From: a virus
IMG/VR virus record: IMGVR_UViG_3300027607_000105
Coordinates: 1-62,409 of that record
DNA: 62,409 nt
Reading direction: 5' to 3' (one strand)
Both the position numbers and the translations under genes were made by a program. The notes beneath the pieces were generated by a model. It was not told where the DNA came from, did no database searches, and saw only the letters and a list, made by a program, of their open reading frames with translations. Each line of letters starts with the position of its first letter. Position 1 is the first letter of the stretch. Below, in pieces: positions 55,746 through 61,821 of the stretch.

Positions 55746-55935
55746 TGTCTTTGCTCCTGGCTTGGTCGTCTTTACCCCACTGTTCAACCCGCTTTTCAAT
55801 GTCCGGCCCAAAGTGTTGGGCGCCATACGCCCAATAAATATCCCGCAATATCTCAGCCGCTTTGGCGTTGTGTTCGTTTATTTCGTCATAGACTATGCAG
55901 GTGTCTATAATTCCCTGCTCATAGGTCTTAGCCAT
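55738..55935 (-). CDS. Hypothetical protein
   Basis: 65 residues (MAKTYEQGIIDTCIVYDEIN). The NAKAAEILRDIYWAYG segment is similar in style to the left-end gene 3617-3862. Function unknown. Confidence 0.6.
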   Translation of the reverse strand: MAKTYEQGIIDTCIVYDEINEHNAKAAEILRDIYWAYGAQHFGPDIEKRVEQWGKDDQARSKDSE

Positions 55936-55936
55936 A

Positions 55937-56380
55937 TCATTCCTCCATATGCGCGCGGTCGGGTGACTTCGGCTCCAGCAGATCGTGAATGGCGTCTATG
56001 TCTGGCCACTTACCTTTTGCATCGGGGTCACCAGCAAGGGCCTGGGCTATAAGTTTGACGCGCTTTTGGTCGGCATTTGGTGCACCAATGCTGGTTGCTA
56101 TCCCTAGAGCCACACCCATCAAATCTGTCAGCCCGCCCTCCAACGCTTCGACCCGCGCCTTGAGGGCTGCGTTTTCTTGCCTAAGCGCTGAGCGTTGGCG
56201 CCCTAAATCGATGATCCCAGATTCCAGGTCTTTAATGAAGGCATTGGCCCGTTCAAGCAGAACCGCCGGGTGCTGCTCAAAGTCTTCCAGCTCTGGGGAC
56301 TCAGGTTTAGAGGCTTTAATCATATAGGAATGCCTTTGCTCGACTTCTTCGCGAGGTGATCGGTTTTTAGGTTTTGTCAT
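55937..56380 (-). CDS. Hypothetical coiled-coil protein
   Basis: 147 residues from the ATG at 56380. A coiled coil occupies residues 45-90 (LESGIIDLGRQRSALRQENA, ALKARVEALEGG) and a small hydrophobic patch follows (LTDLMGVALGIATSIG). Function unknown; the leucine-zipper-like region suggests oligomerisation. Confidence 0.6.
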   Translation of the reverse strand: MTKPKNRSPREEVEQRHSYMIKASKPESPELEDFEQHPAVLLERANAFIKDLESGIIDLGRQRSALRQENAALKARVEALEGGLTDLMGVALGIATSIGAPNADQKRVKLIAQALAGDPDAKGKWPDIDAIHDLLEPKSPDRAHMEE

Positions 56381-56585
56381 TGGTGGACTCCGCTGCTCGT
56401 TTTCCACCCTCCCAAGCCGCGGCTAGCTCCGGCTTAGTGAAATACTTGAAGTGACAGTTTTCGTCGTTTGCCCCGTTCCGCCCACAATCGAACCCGGCCC
56501 CATAAGCGCGATCCTCGTCTGTCTCTGTGTGGCCGTTTTCCTTTCGGATCATCCGCTCCAATTTTCGCAAGTCACTCTGTGTCAT
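56367..56585 (-). CDS. RMF-like protein
   Basis: 72 residues. DRAYGAGFDCGRNGANDENC then HFKYFTKPELAAAWEGGKRA follows the ribosome modulation factor pattern (YxxGxxxGxxG...C...W..G...). RMF dimerises ribosomes in slow growth. A phage member may modulate translation or have a different job. It overlaps both neighbours. Confidence 0.6.
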   Translation of the reverse strand: MTQSDLRKLERMIRKENGHTETDEDRAYGAGFDCGRNGANDENCHFKYFTKPELAAAWEGGKRAAESTNDKT

Positions 56586-56731
56586 GGGCGGGGTCCCCCA
56601 TATCTCTTTGTCCGCTCGCGCTCATCAGCGCCTCCCAGATAGAAGCAAGCCAACATGCAAAGCACAGCCGACCACATGAGAAGTCGGACTTCCCATATCG
56701 TAAATATGACAGTGTCCATCTCAATCTCCAT
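56582..56731 (-). CDS. Small membrane protein
   Basis: 49 residues from the ATG at 56731. One membrane helix (IWEVRLLMWSAVLCMLACFY) and a short charged tail (GGADERERTKRYGGPRP). The start lies inside the end of the MazG-like gene. Function unknown. Confidence 0.55.
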   Translation of the reverse strand: MEIEMDTVIFTIWEVRLLMWSAVLCMLACFYLGGADERERTKRYGGPRP

Positions 56732-57101
56732 TGCTGTTGTGTTGGGCAAGTACGCCTTTGACATCGGGTGGCTTCCATCCTTCTGGCTTTAGGCGTTTCC
56801 CATCGGCACGAACTGGCCCGCCAGCCTTGTCCATGTTGGACCGGTGGACCTCTTTCCATACCTCGTCAAATGGAATACCGAAACTCAAGGCGGTGCCGAG
56901 AAGGACATAAACCGCATCTGCGATAGCGTCGGCGGCCTCTACAATGTCTTTGTTGGCAATGGCGTAAGAAAGCTCCCGTATCTCTTCGGCCAACAATTCA
57001 TTCCGCAAGTGAACTTCATCATCACTGGGAAAGCCGGGGCGGGGTCCAATTGGCACATCAAGTGCTTTGTGAAATTCCTCTACATCGTCAAAAATTGTCA
57101 T
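56721..57101 (-). CDS. MazG-like nucleotide pyrophosphohydrolase
   Basis: 126 residues. LRNELLAEEIRELSYAIANK has the EExxE-type metal site of the all-alpha NTP pyrophosphatase fold, and DIVEAADAIADAVYVLLGTA the second one (ExxD). The C-terminal RSNMDKAGGPVRADGKRLKP is typical of phage members. It probably hydrolyses (d)NTPs or alarmones to help the phage. An SD (GGAGG...) precedes the ATG. Confidence 0.85.
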   Translation of the reverse strand: MTIFDDVEEFHKALDVPIGPRPGFPSDDEVHLRNELLAEEIRELSYAIANKDIVEAADAIADAVYVLLGTALSFGIPFDEVWKEVHRSNMDKAGGPVRADGKRLKPEGWKPPDVKGVLAQHNSNGD

Positions 57102-57145
57102 CTCTCAGTCCTTCCTCCCGCTATGGCGCGGGCTATAAAATGGGT

Positions 57146-57172
57146 GGCGGTGGGCCGGAGTTACCAGCTTCC
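57146..57172 (-). ncRNA. Structured RNA element, copy B (3' module only)
   Basis: Read leftward, GCTGG-TAACT-CCGGC followed by CCACCGCC, the 3' module of elements A and C. The 5' closing arm is absent, so the copy is truncated. It lies in the 73-bp gap before the MazG-like gene. Confidence 0.35.
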
Positions 57173-57174
57173 CA

Positions 57175-57408
57175 TTAGTCCGAGTGCTCCAAGATCTCGT
57201 GCATGAAATCGATGGTGTAACGAAAGCCGGGGTGCTTGCCAGCCAGCGCACTTGTGATCCTGAGAGCGTGCATGATCTCGGACGGCTCATAGTCGTCGGG
57301 CGATTTATAGTCGTCGTAAGCGGGGCATTCCCCGGCCACAGCCACAACATTGTTCAAAGCCTCTTCGAGGTATTTGATCCTCTGATTTGCTTTCTCTAGT
57401 GGGGTCAT
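57175..57408 (-). CDS. Hypothetical protein
   Basis: 77 residues (MTPLEKANQRIKYLEEALNN). A short coiled coil is followed by an acidic loop (YDDYKSPDDYEPSEIM) and a helical end. It overlaps the upstream gene by 4 nt. Function unknown. Confidence 0.6.
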   Translation of the reverse strand: MTPLEKANQRIKYLEEALNNVVAVAGECPAYDDYKSPDDYEPSEIMHALRITSALAGKHPGFRYTIDFMHEILEHSD

Positions 57409-57680
57409 GACCGGTCCCCCGCGTTGGTGGTGGGCTTACCAATCTCGATGAAACCGAGGATTTCACCATTGCCGTCAGTCCAATGATCATGCGACCAACA
57501 CCAGCCCGCCATTGACCATTCGTCTATTCCATCATTCTCGTAGTTGTTTGAGCCGATGGTTACCCACCAAGGAGCGTTTTCAGTCGGGTGGTCGCCGTTC
57601 CGCACCTTCAGCAAAACGAGGCGCCCGTCTTTGCGATAGTGCTCAATCGGGTGAAACGTTGCTATTTCTAGCGGACCCAT
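57405..57680 (-). CDS. Hypothetical Trp-rich protein
   Basis: 91 residues with DGRLVLLKVRNGDHPTENAP and WSMAGWCWSHDHWTDGNGEI. The sequence looks like a compact beta protein; similar W-rich small phage proteins are common, but none is named. It follows structured element C. Function unknown. Confidence 0.65.
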   Translation of the reverse strand: MGPLEIATFHPIEHYRKDGRLVLLKVRNGDHPTENAPWWVTIGSNNYENDGIDEWSMAGWCWSHDHWTDGNGEILGFIEIGKPTTNAGDRS

Positions 57681-57722
57681 TTTTGCAAAACCTCCGTTTT
57701 TTATTCAGATTCAATTCTAGAA

Positions 57723-57793
57723 ATGGCGGTGGGCCGGGTTGGTTACCGGCCTGGCTAGCTCACATCCCGGTGCGCCGGGTCCGCCACCGCCAT
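57723..57793 (-). ncRNA. Structured RNA element, copy C
   Basis: A 71-nt element closed by perfect 10-bp arms ATGGCGGTGG (57723-57732) and CCACCGCCAT (57784-57793). Inside are two hairpins, CCCGG-CGCA-CCGGG and GGCCGG-TAACCAAC-CCGGCC in the leftward sense, so it is a three-way junction. It lies in a 120-bp gap between operon genes. Element A has the same plan. On the plus strand it mimics a tRNA with a GTTGGTTA D-like loop, but no anticodon arm. Confidence 0.5.
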
Positions 57794-57800
57794 AATTCAT

Positions 57801-58025
57801 TCAAGCACCCGTGTTTGGGTTCACTTTCCTGTTCATTGTGCTGTGCACTTCACCGTCCGAATATTTTTCGATCCTGAAAAACCTTCCGCATGAGTGACAT
57901 TTGATAGAACCCTGAGTAACGCCGCCCATAGACTTCAACGTCTTGTTTCCAACCCACCAATCATCAAAAGTGTTACAGTCGCAGGCGGGGCAATGGGGTC
58001 CGTCATCAATTCGGATAGCCAACAT
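57801..58025 (-). CDS. Hypothetical zinc-ribbon protein
   Basis: 74 residues from the ATG at 58025 (MLAIRIDDGPHCPACDCNTF). CPAC and CHSC pairs with an intervening strand (SIKCHSCGRFFRIEKYSDGE) form a zinc ribbon. Function unknown; it may bind DNA or RNA. Confidence 0.65.
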   Translation of the reverse strand: MLAIRIDDGPHCPACDCNTFDDWWVGNKTLKSMGGVTQGSIKCHSCGRFFRIEKYSDGEVHSTMNRKVNPNTGA

Positions 58026-58027
58026 GC

Positions 58028-58432
58028 TCACGTCTTCTGCTCCTCGGGGGTTGGGGTGTCGTTAGAACGCTTGAAGGCTGCTTGAAGGCCAACGTGTTCT
58101 GAAACGTCATCGTATTTGATGAACTCCATTCGATAACCGTTTGGGTAATGCGCTTGAAAAGTCTCGTGACGATCCGGTCGTGTCCCCTCAAGGATGCCAA
58201 GATCGTGATACATGTAGCCTTCGTTTGAGCAAACATGGCTACCAAGTGCCGCCCCGTCCTCGGCAATTATGACCCCGTTAAACCAACCGGGTCTGCCGCC
58301 ATTGTTGAAACCGTAAATTCTTGGCAACTCTTCCATCGCTAGATTTTGCGGATTGAACACAGCGAAGGGACGGCCATACATTTCCATCTTGTGTTGTGCC
58401 AGATATTGCTCTGCTGCTGCTCGTGTTGTCAC
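58028..58432 (-). CDS. Hypothetical protein
   Basis: 134 residues from a GTG at 58432 overlapping the upstream stop. It has a mixed fold with ELPRIYGFNNGGRPGWFNGV and LGSHVCSNEGYMYHDLGILE. I recall similar phage proteins of unknown function. Function unknown. Confidence 0.65.
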   Translation of the reverse strand: MTTRAAAEQYLAQHKMEMYGRPFAVFNPQNLAMEELPRIYGFNNGGRPGWFNGVIIAEDGAALGSHVCSNEGYMYHDLGILEGTRPDRHETFQAHYPNGYRMEFIKYDDVSEHVGLQAAFKRSNDTPTPEEQKT

Positions 58433-58617
58433 ATCGTTTCTCCTGTCTGTGTCTGTGGGGTAATGAGGGGTCCGGGGCTGAGGCGGGAGGCGACTGCACG
58501 GGATCTCTCCCTCACGTCCTTTAAGCCTGTTGAGGCCGATGTCGCCCTATAACGACACGTCCGGGGCCTTGCGAGCTGAGCCGGAACCTCCCTCTGGTGT
58601 ATTCTTTTGATTGCCAT
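58429..58617 (-). CDS. Hypothetical basic protein
   Basis: 62 residues from the ATG at 58617, 2 nt after the upstream stop, and ending on the next start. It is Arg-rich (HQREVPAQLARPRTCRYRAT) and may be unstructured. The tight spacing on both sides argues that it is translated. Function unknown. Confidence 0.45.
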   Translation of the reverse strand: MAIKRIHQREVPAQLARPRTCRYRATSASTGLKDVRERSRAVASRLSPGPLITPQTQTGETM

Positions 58618-58619
58618 CG

Positions 58620-58865
58620 CTACAAACCCAACACCTTCCGCATTTCCCTGCGTTGGATTTGTCGTCCTACTTCAACAGCACGCAGAAGTGCTCTGGAGAT
58701 CTCGCTCGCCCGATGTTCTATGTTCTCGCCGCGCACATAGATCGCCATATCGGTAGCGTTGGCTGGGTATTTGACGTGCGCTTCGTCTGCCTCATCACGG
58801 TTGTCTGTTTCCTTTCCGTCTTTGAACCACGTAATTTTCCCAACACCTTCTTCTCTCCAGGTCAT
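58620..58865 (-). CDS. Hypothetical protein
   Basis: 81 residues (MTWREEGVGKITWFKDGKET). A small strand region with VKYPANATDMAIYVRGENIE is followed by a helix. It overlaps the upstream HTH gene by 4 nt. Function unknown. Confidence 0.6.
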   Translation of the reverse strand: MTWREEGVGKITWFKDGKETDNRDEADEAHVKYPANATDMAIYVRGENIEHRASEISRALLRAVEVGRQIQRREMRKVLGL

Positions 58866-59125
58866 GTCGCCTCCGGGGGTGGGGTGGTGCCTCGACCACC
58901 TTGTTTCTTGCTCTCTGCCAACAGGACTAATTCGAGATCCAGATACTCTGCGACCTTCACCAATGTTGCTGTGTCAGGTATGTCACCATCATGCATTCGA
59001 GTGAGTGTGGTTGGTGAAATGCCGATCTTCTTGGCAGTGTCTCTCAGGCTGTATGAGCCCTGCTTGTAGCGAAGTAGCAGGGGCAGGTCGGACAGTTTGC
59101 ATTTATGGGCATAGAGCTTCTTCAT
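58862..59125 (-). CDS. XRE-family HTH protein
   Basis: 87 residues. The HTH is LRDTAKKIGISPTTLTRMHD then GDIPDTATLVKVAEYLDLEL. The remaining C-terminus is short and Pro/Gly-rich. It is a small phage regulator with unknown target. It lies within the right-end operon. Confidence 0.8.
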   Translation of the reverse strand: MKKLYAHKCKLSDLPLLLRYKQGSYSLRDTAKKIGISPTTLTRMHDGDIPDTATLVKVAEYLDLELVLLAESKKQGGRGTTPPPEAT

Positions 59126-59451
59126 TGTCCGTCTCCCCCGTCGGCAGGGGTGGGGGACAGATCAATGGTTATGCAAGCGATCCAAAGATCCAGTGTGCCG
59201 TAGCAGTCCTGAATCGCGGCCCTATAGGTGCTTCCAAACGTCGTACCATGCTGCTTTTTAAAGCCGGTAATAGTGCCTGAGAGTCGATCGTGCTTGCCGT
59301 AGCCCTTGGAGAGCGTGACAGGGCGACCGATCTTGCAGGTTTGATCATTCCAACCAGCGCCCCACTTGCGCAGTTCATCGCGCTTGTTGCCGTATTTGAA
59401 CGCCTCGAAATGGGCTGTCTTCAACGGAATGAAAAGCGGCTTGTCTTCCAT
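59122..59451 (-). CDS. ASCH-like domain protein
   Basis: 109 residues from the ATG at 59451. LFIPLKTAHFEAFKYGNKRD then ELRKWGAGWNDQTCKIGRPV and TLSKGYGKHDRLSGTITGFK follow the ASCH/PUA-like pattern (FxxIxxGxKxxElR...). Such domains bind nucleic acids or modified nucleosides. It overlaps both neighbours. Confidence 0.7.
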   Translation of the reverse strand: MEDKPLFIPLKTAHFEAFKYGNKRDELRKWGAGWNDQTCKIGRPVTLSKGYGKHDRLSGTITGFKKQHGTTFGSTYRAAIQDCYGTLDLWIACITIDLSPTPADGGDGQ

Positions 59452-59798
59452 CAGCTCTGCCCCCCTGTGAGTGGTGTGTGATTTGGATGCTGTCCAAGCG
59501 CCACGGCCCGGCACATAGCAACCAAGTGTTCAAATGGGTCTCGTTCCTGGCGATGGGAATTGCAGTAAGAGCAAGCCCAGACCATGTTCTTGAGACCTTT
59601 GGCGCCGCCGTCTGCCAACCTGACAACGTGCTCTCGCGTGGCTATGCGCCGCCGAAGCGCTTTTTTAGAACCGTGGGCGAAAGGGACTATGCCAAAGTGT
59701 TCACGGGCGCCCGCTTTATCCATGCGACACCTGAACCACATTTCACAGCCGCAATAGACGCAGTGATCGGATTCAATGGGGGGCTTGGACATGGTCAT
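59451..59798 (-). CDS. HNH endonuclease
   Basis: 115 residues from the ATG at 59798. CVYCGCEMWF, RRIATREHVVRLADGGAKGL and KNMVWACSYCNSHRQERDP hold the two CxxC knuckles and the ExHV...N...C..CN HNH core. It may assist packaging or be a stand-alone homing nuclease; the operon position gives no decision. Confidence 0.82.
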   Translation of the reverse strand: MTMSKPPIESDHCVYCGCEMWFRCRMDKAGAREHFGIVPFAHGSKKALRRRIATREHVVRLADGGAKGLKNMVWACSYCNSHRQERDPFEHLVAMCRAVALGQHPNHTPLTGGQS

Positions 59799-60364
59799 GC
59801 TGCACCCCCGTTCTGAGAGGGGGAAAGGTTGCCGCTGTTTAGGCCACTGGTTAGGCCTGGGCTCCGCCAGCCGTCGCTGGTAATGCTTACGCGGCGCTCC
59901 CGTTTGCATTCGAGAAAACCTCCGAGTGCCGCTCCAGCCTGCATCACCGCCCAGCTTTTGATTGGCTTCCGGTCTTTTTTGTTTGGCGCCTCGGAGCACC
60001 TACGCAATCCCATGACCGTCCTGGGGGCCGACGCTACGGGTATACTGTCGGCCATTGCTGTCTTTATAGTTGAGGGCCAAATGTCGCCTCCGTCGAAGAG
60101 TTGCCAACTGCCGCTTGGCCACTCCCCATAATAATTGCAGTCAAAGATTCCGGTGGACCCTGCCTCTATTGCGTCGAAGACGGTTCCATCCTTGGGGCAA
60201 TAAATCGCATCGTTCCAACCAAGCTCTTTGAGCCGCTGATAAGCTCGCCACATCTCTCTTATGGCGTCTTGTTCCGTGGGCATGTCTGCGGCGCGCTGGG
60301 CTTCCTCGGCTTCAGCTTGTGACCATAGTTTCTCAGCCAGTTCTGAATCAGTGATGATTGGCAT
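59795..60364 (-). CDS. Hypothetical protein
   Basis: 189 residues from the ATG at 60364 (MPIITDSELAEKLWSQAEAE). The first 95 residues form a mixed domain (MWRAYQRLKELGWNDAIYCP, then DGTVFDAIEAGSTGIF), and the rest is low complexity. Longer starts lie inside the upstream membrane gene. Function unknown. Confidence 0.6.
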   Translation of the reverse strand: MPIITDSELAEKLWSQAEAEEAQRAADMPTEQDAIREMWRAYQRLKELGWNDAIYCPKDGTVFDAIEAGSTGIFDCNYYGEWPSGSWQLFDGGDIWPSTIKTAMADSIPVASAPRTVMGLRRCSEAPNKKDRKPIKSWAVMQAGAALGGFLECKRERRVSITSDGWRSPGLTSGLNSGNLSPSQNGGAA

Positions 60365-60549
60365 CAGATTTTCCTCAATGTCAGGTAGGCAAGTGCGGCA
60401 CACAGACCAAAGTGCCAGCCGCCGTTGTAAGGAGCGCCGAAGCCGTAATAAGCAACAGCCCATATGATCGCTGTCACAAAGGCCCAGAACCCAAAGAACA
60501 GGAAAAAGCCGATTACGTTCCATTCTTCGTCACTTGGTCCCCACATCAC
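60364..60549 (-). CDS. Small membrane protein
   Basis: 61 residues with two probable membrane helices (VIGFFLFFGFWAFVTAIIWA and FGLCAALAYLTL). The ATG overlaps the stop of the methyltransferase gene. Function unknown; possibly a superinfection-exclusion or lysogeny membrane factor. Confidence 0.6.
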   Translation of the reverse strand: MMWGPSDEEWNVIGFFLFFGFWAFVTAIIWAVAYYGFGAPYNGGWHFGLCAALAYLTLRKI

Positions 60550-61376
60550 TCCTGCCCCCCTAGGGGTGAGGGGGCGGCTTCCATTATCGCCCGGCCTATG
60601 ATCTCGGGGATTTGGGGGTGGAGGCTATTCCCGAGGCCTTTGATTGCGTTGGCAACGAGAGATCTGTCCAGTCTTGTGGGACGCCCATCATCCATTCGGC
60701 GAAACGCCTCAAACTTTTCTTCCCAGTTATCGGCCCACCAAGCTCCGCCACAAGCTGCGTGAAAAGCCCATCCCCGGAGGTTGGAGAAGCCCCACGGCGG
60801 TTCCAGTTCCCCGTGACCGTTAGCGTTGCGAGTTTCTTCCGCGACCCGCTCCCGCCGTCCAGCAATCTCACTGCGCCGGTCCTCCCGCTTGAACTTGTTG
60901 GTGTCGGTAAAGGTGATCCAGATCCGGTCCCGATGATGGGGCGATCCCCATTCAACCGCCGAAAGGCGATCCCACTCCGCGTCATACCCGCACTCGGCCA
61001 TGTCCCCGAGTAACGTGCCCATCCCTCGACCAAGCAACGCTGCCACGTTCTCCATGATTGCGTGGAGCGGTCGTACCACGCGAATGGCTCGTACCAGCTC
61101 CCGGTAAAGTCCTGAACGCTGGCCGGCAAGTCCGGCACCTTGTCCAGCGAATGACAAGTCCTGGCAGGGGAATCCGCCTGTAATGACATCGGCCGTTAAT
61201 CCTTCAAATGTTAGCTCCTCGATGTTGCCCAGGACCGGCGTGCCAGGGGCATTCTTATCCAGGACCTCGATGCAAAAGGGATTGGTTTCGCAAAAAGCAA
61301 TGGTCTCGAATCCACCGGCTCGATCGAGGCCGTGGGAGAACATGCCTATGCCGCTAAACAGGTCCAGCACTCTCAT
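60546..61376 (-). CDS. C5-cytosine DNA methyltransferase
   Basis: 276 residues. The motifs appear in order: DLFSGIGMFSHGL (I), GGFPCQDLSFAGQ (IV, with the Cys nucleophile), ENVAALLG (VI), RDRIWI (VIII) and NSLHPQIPEIIGRAI (X). The target-recognition part is short. No restriction partner is near, so it probably protects phage DNA. A second long reading frame overlaps residues 63-260 (see 60596-61189). Its stop overlaps the small membrane gene. Confidence 0.93.
   Translation of the reverse strand: MRVLDLFSGIGMFSHGLDRAGGFETIAFCETNPFCIEVLDKNAPGTPVLGNIEELTFEGLTADVITGGFPCQDLSFAGQGAGLAGQRSGLYRELVRAIRVVRPLHAIMENVAALLGRGMGTLLGDMAECGYDAEWDRLSAVEWGSPHHRDRIWITFTDTNKFKREDRRSEIAGRRERVAEETRNANGHGELEPPWGFSNLRGWAFHAACGGAWWADNWEEKFEAFRRMDDGRPTRLDRSLVANAIKGLGNSLHPQIPEIIGRAIMEAAPSPLGGQE
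60596..61189 (-). CDS. Overprinted ORF inside the C5-methyltransferase gene
   Basis: 197 residues in another frame of the same strand, entirely within the methyltransferase gene. SWYEPFAWYDRSTQSWRTWQ, SGTWPSAGMTRSGIAFRRL, GTGSGSPLPTPTSSSG and AEWMMGVPQDWTDLSLP match motifs I remember from stand-alone phage proteins encoded near cytosine methyltransferases. Either both frames are used or the family arose by overprinting of methyltransferase DNA. An internal ATG is the only start and its SD is weak. Confidence 0.4.
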   Translation of the reverse strand: MSLQADSPARTCHSLDKVPDLPASVQDFTGSWYEPFAWYDRSTQSWRTWQRCLVEGWARYSGTWPSAGMTRSGIAFRRLNGDRPIIGTGSGSPLPTPTSSSGRTGAVRLLDGGSGSRKKLATLTVTGNWNRRGASPTSGDGLFTQLVAELGGPITGKKSLRRFAEWMMGVPQDWTDLSLPTQSKASGIASTPKSPRS

Positions 61377-61426
61377 GGGCCACCCCCAATCTCAGAGGGG
61401 GAAAGTGGGACGCGGATTTGACCGAG

Positions 61427-61444
61427 TGGGGAGCTATTGGGGAG
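61427..61444. repeat. Right copy of the 18-bp end repeat
   Basis: TGGGGAGCTATTGGGGAG, identical and in the same orientation to 55-72 in int, 113 bp before the tRNA-Pro fragment. It fits a P-arm integrase site cluster. Confidence 0.55.
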
Positions 61445-61466
61445 ATAACTGCGCCGTGTTCGCGAC

Positions 61467-61494
61467 ACGTTCACGGTTTTCCCTCGGTGAACGT
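61467..61494. repeat. 8-bp inverted repeat near attR
   Basis: ACGTTCAC (61467-61474) and GTGAACGT (61487-61494), 12-nt loop. It lies between the arm repeat and the tRNA fragment and could be a site for Xis or a host bending factor. CGTTCACT recurs twice on the host side (61640 and 61650), 10 bp apart, in the loop of a hairpin. Confidence 0.4.
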
Positions 61495-61556
61495 TCGTCT
61501 TTTTTCCAAGAGTTCTGCGGTGTTGCGCGGTCCACGACCTCGCGGCTTTCCCTGGG

Positions 61557-61596
61557 GGTGAAGGGGTCGTGGGTTCGAATCCCGCCGCTCCGACCA
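61557..61596 (+). tRNA. tRNA-Pro 3' fragment marking attR
   Basis: GTGAAGGGGTCGTGGGTTCG and the following bases give the 3' part of a tRNA: T arm GTGGG-TTCGAAT-CCCGC, acceptor CGCTCCG, discriminator A, CCA. It matches bacterial tRNA-Pro, and homology stops upstream in the anticodon arm, as phage sequence begins. The crossover therefore lay in the anticodon stem-loop. The complete tRNA should be restored beyond the left window edge. Confidence 0.8.
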
Positions 61597-61616
61597 TTTA
61601 CTTTCGGTCTAACTCT

Positions 61617-61677
61617 CTGTCATTCCGGCCCCGGATCATCGTTCACTTACGTTCACTCTCCGGGATGACAGTTGAGA
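61617..61677 (+). terminator. Host terminator after tRNA-Pro
   Basis: CTGTCATTCCGG (61617-61628) pairs with CCGGGATGACAG (61660-61671), one wobble pair, followed a few bases later by six T. A 12-bp stem with a 31-nt loop. Confidence 0.6.
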
Positions 61678-61821
61678 TTTTTTGTCATTTGAATTGAGTT
61701 GAAGATGATCTGGCGTGAAGCATTTCCCAAAAAGATCCTTGCGACCTTTTGAAAATGAGTAGAATTGTTGACTACTCTAGCAAGGGTTGAGTACCGTGTG
61801 AGCGGAAAATGTGGGGGGATA

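Noticed and set aside
61373-61597. 74-codon minus-strand frame opening MVGAAGFEPTT
   Set aside because: The opening is the reverse complement of a tRNA 3' end, a common artefact. The region is explained by attR and the arm repeat.
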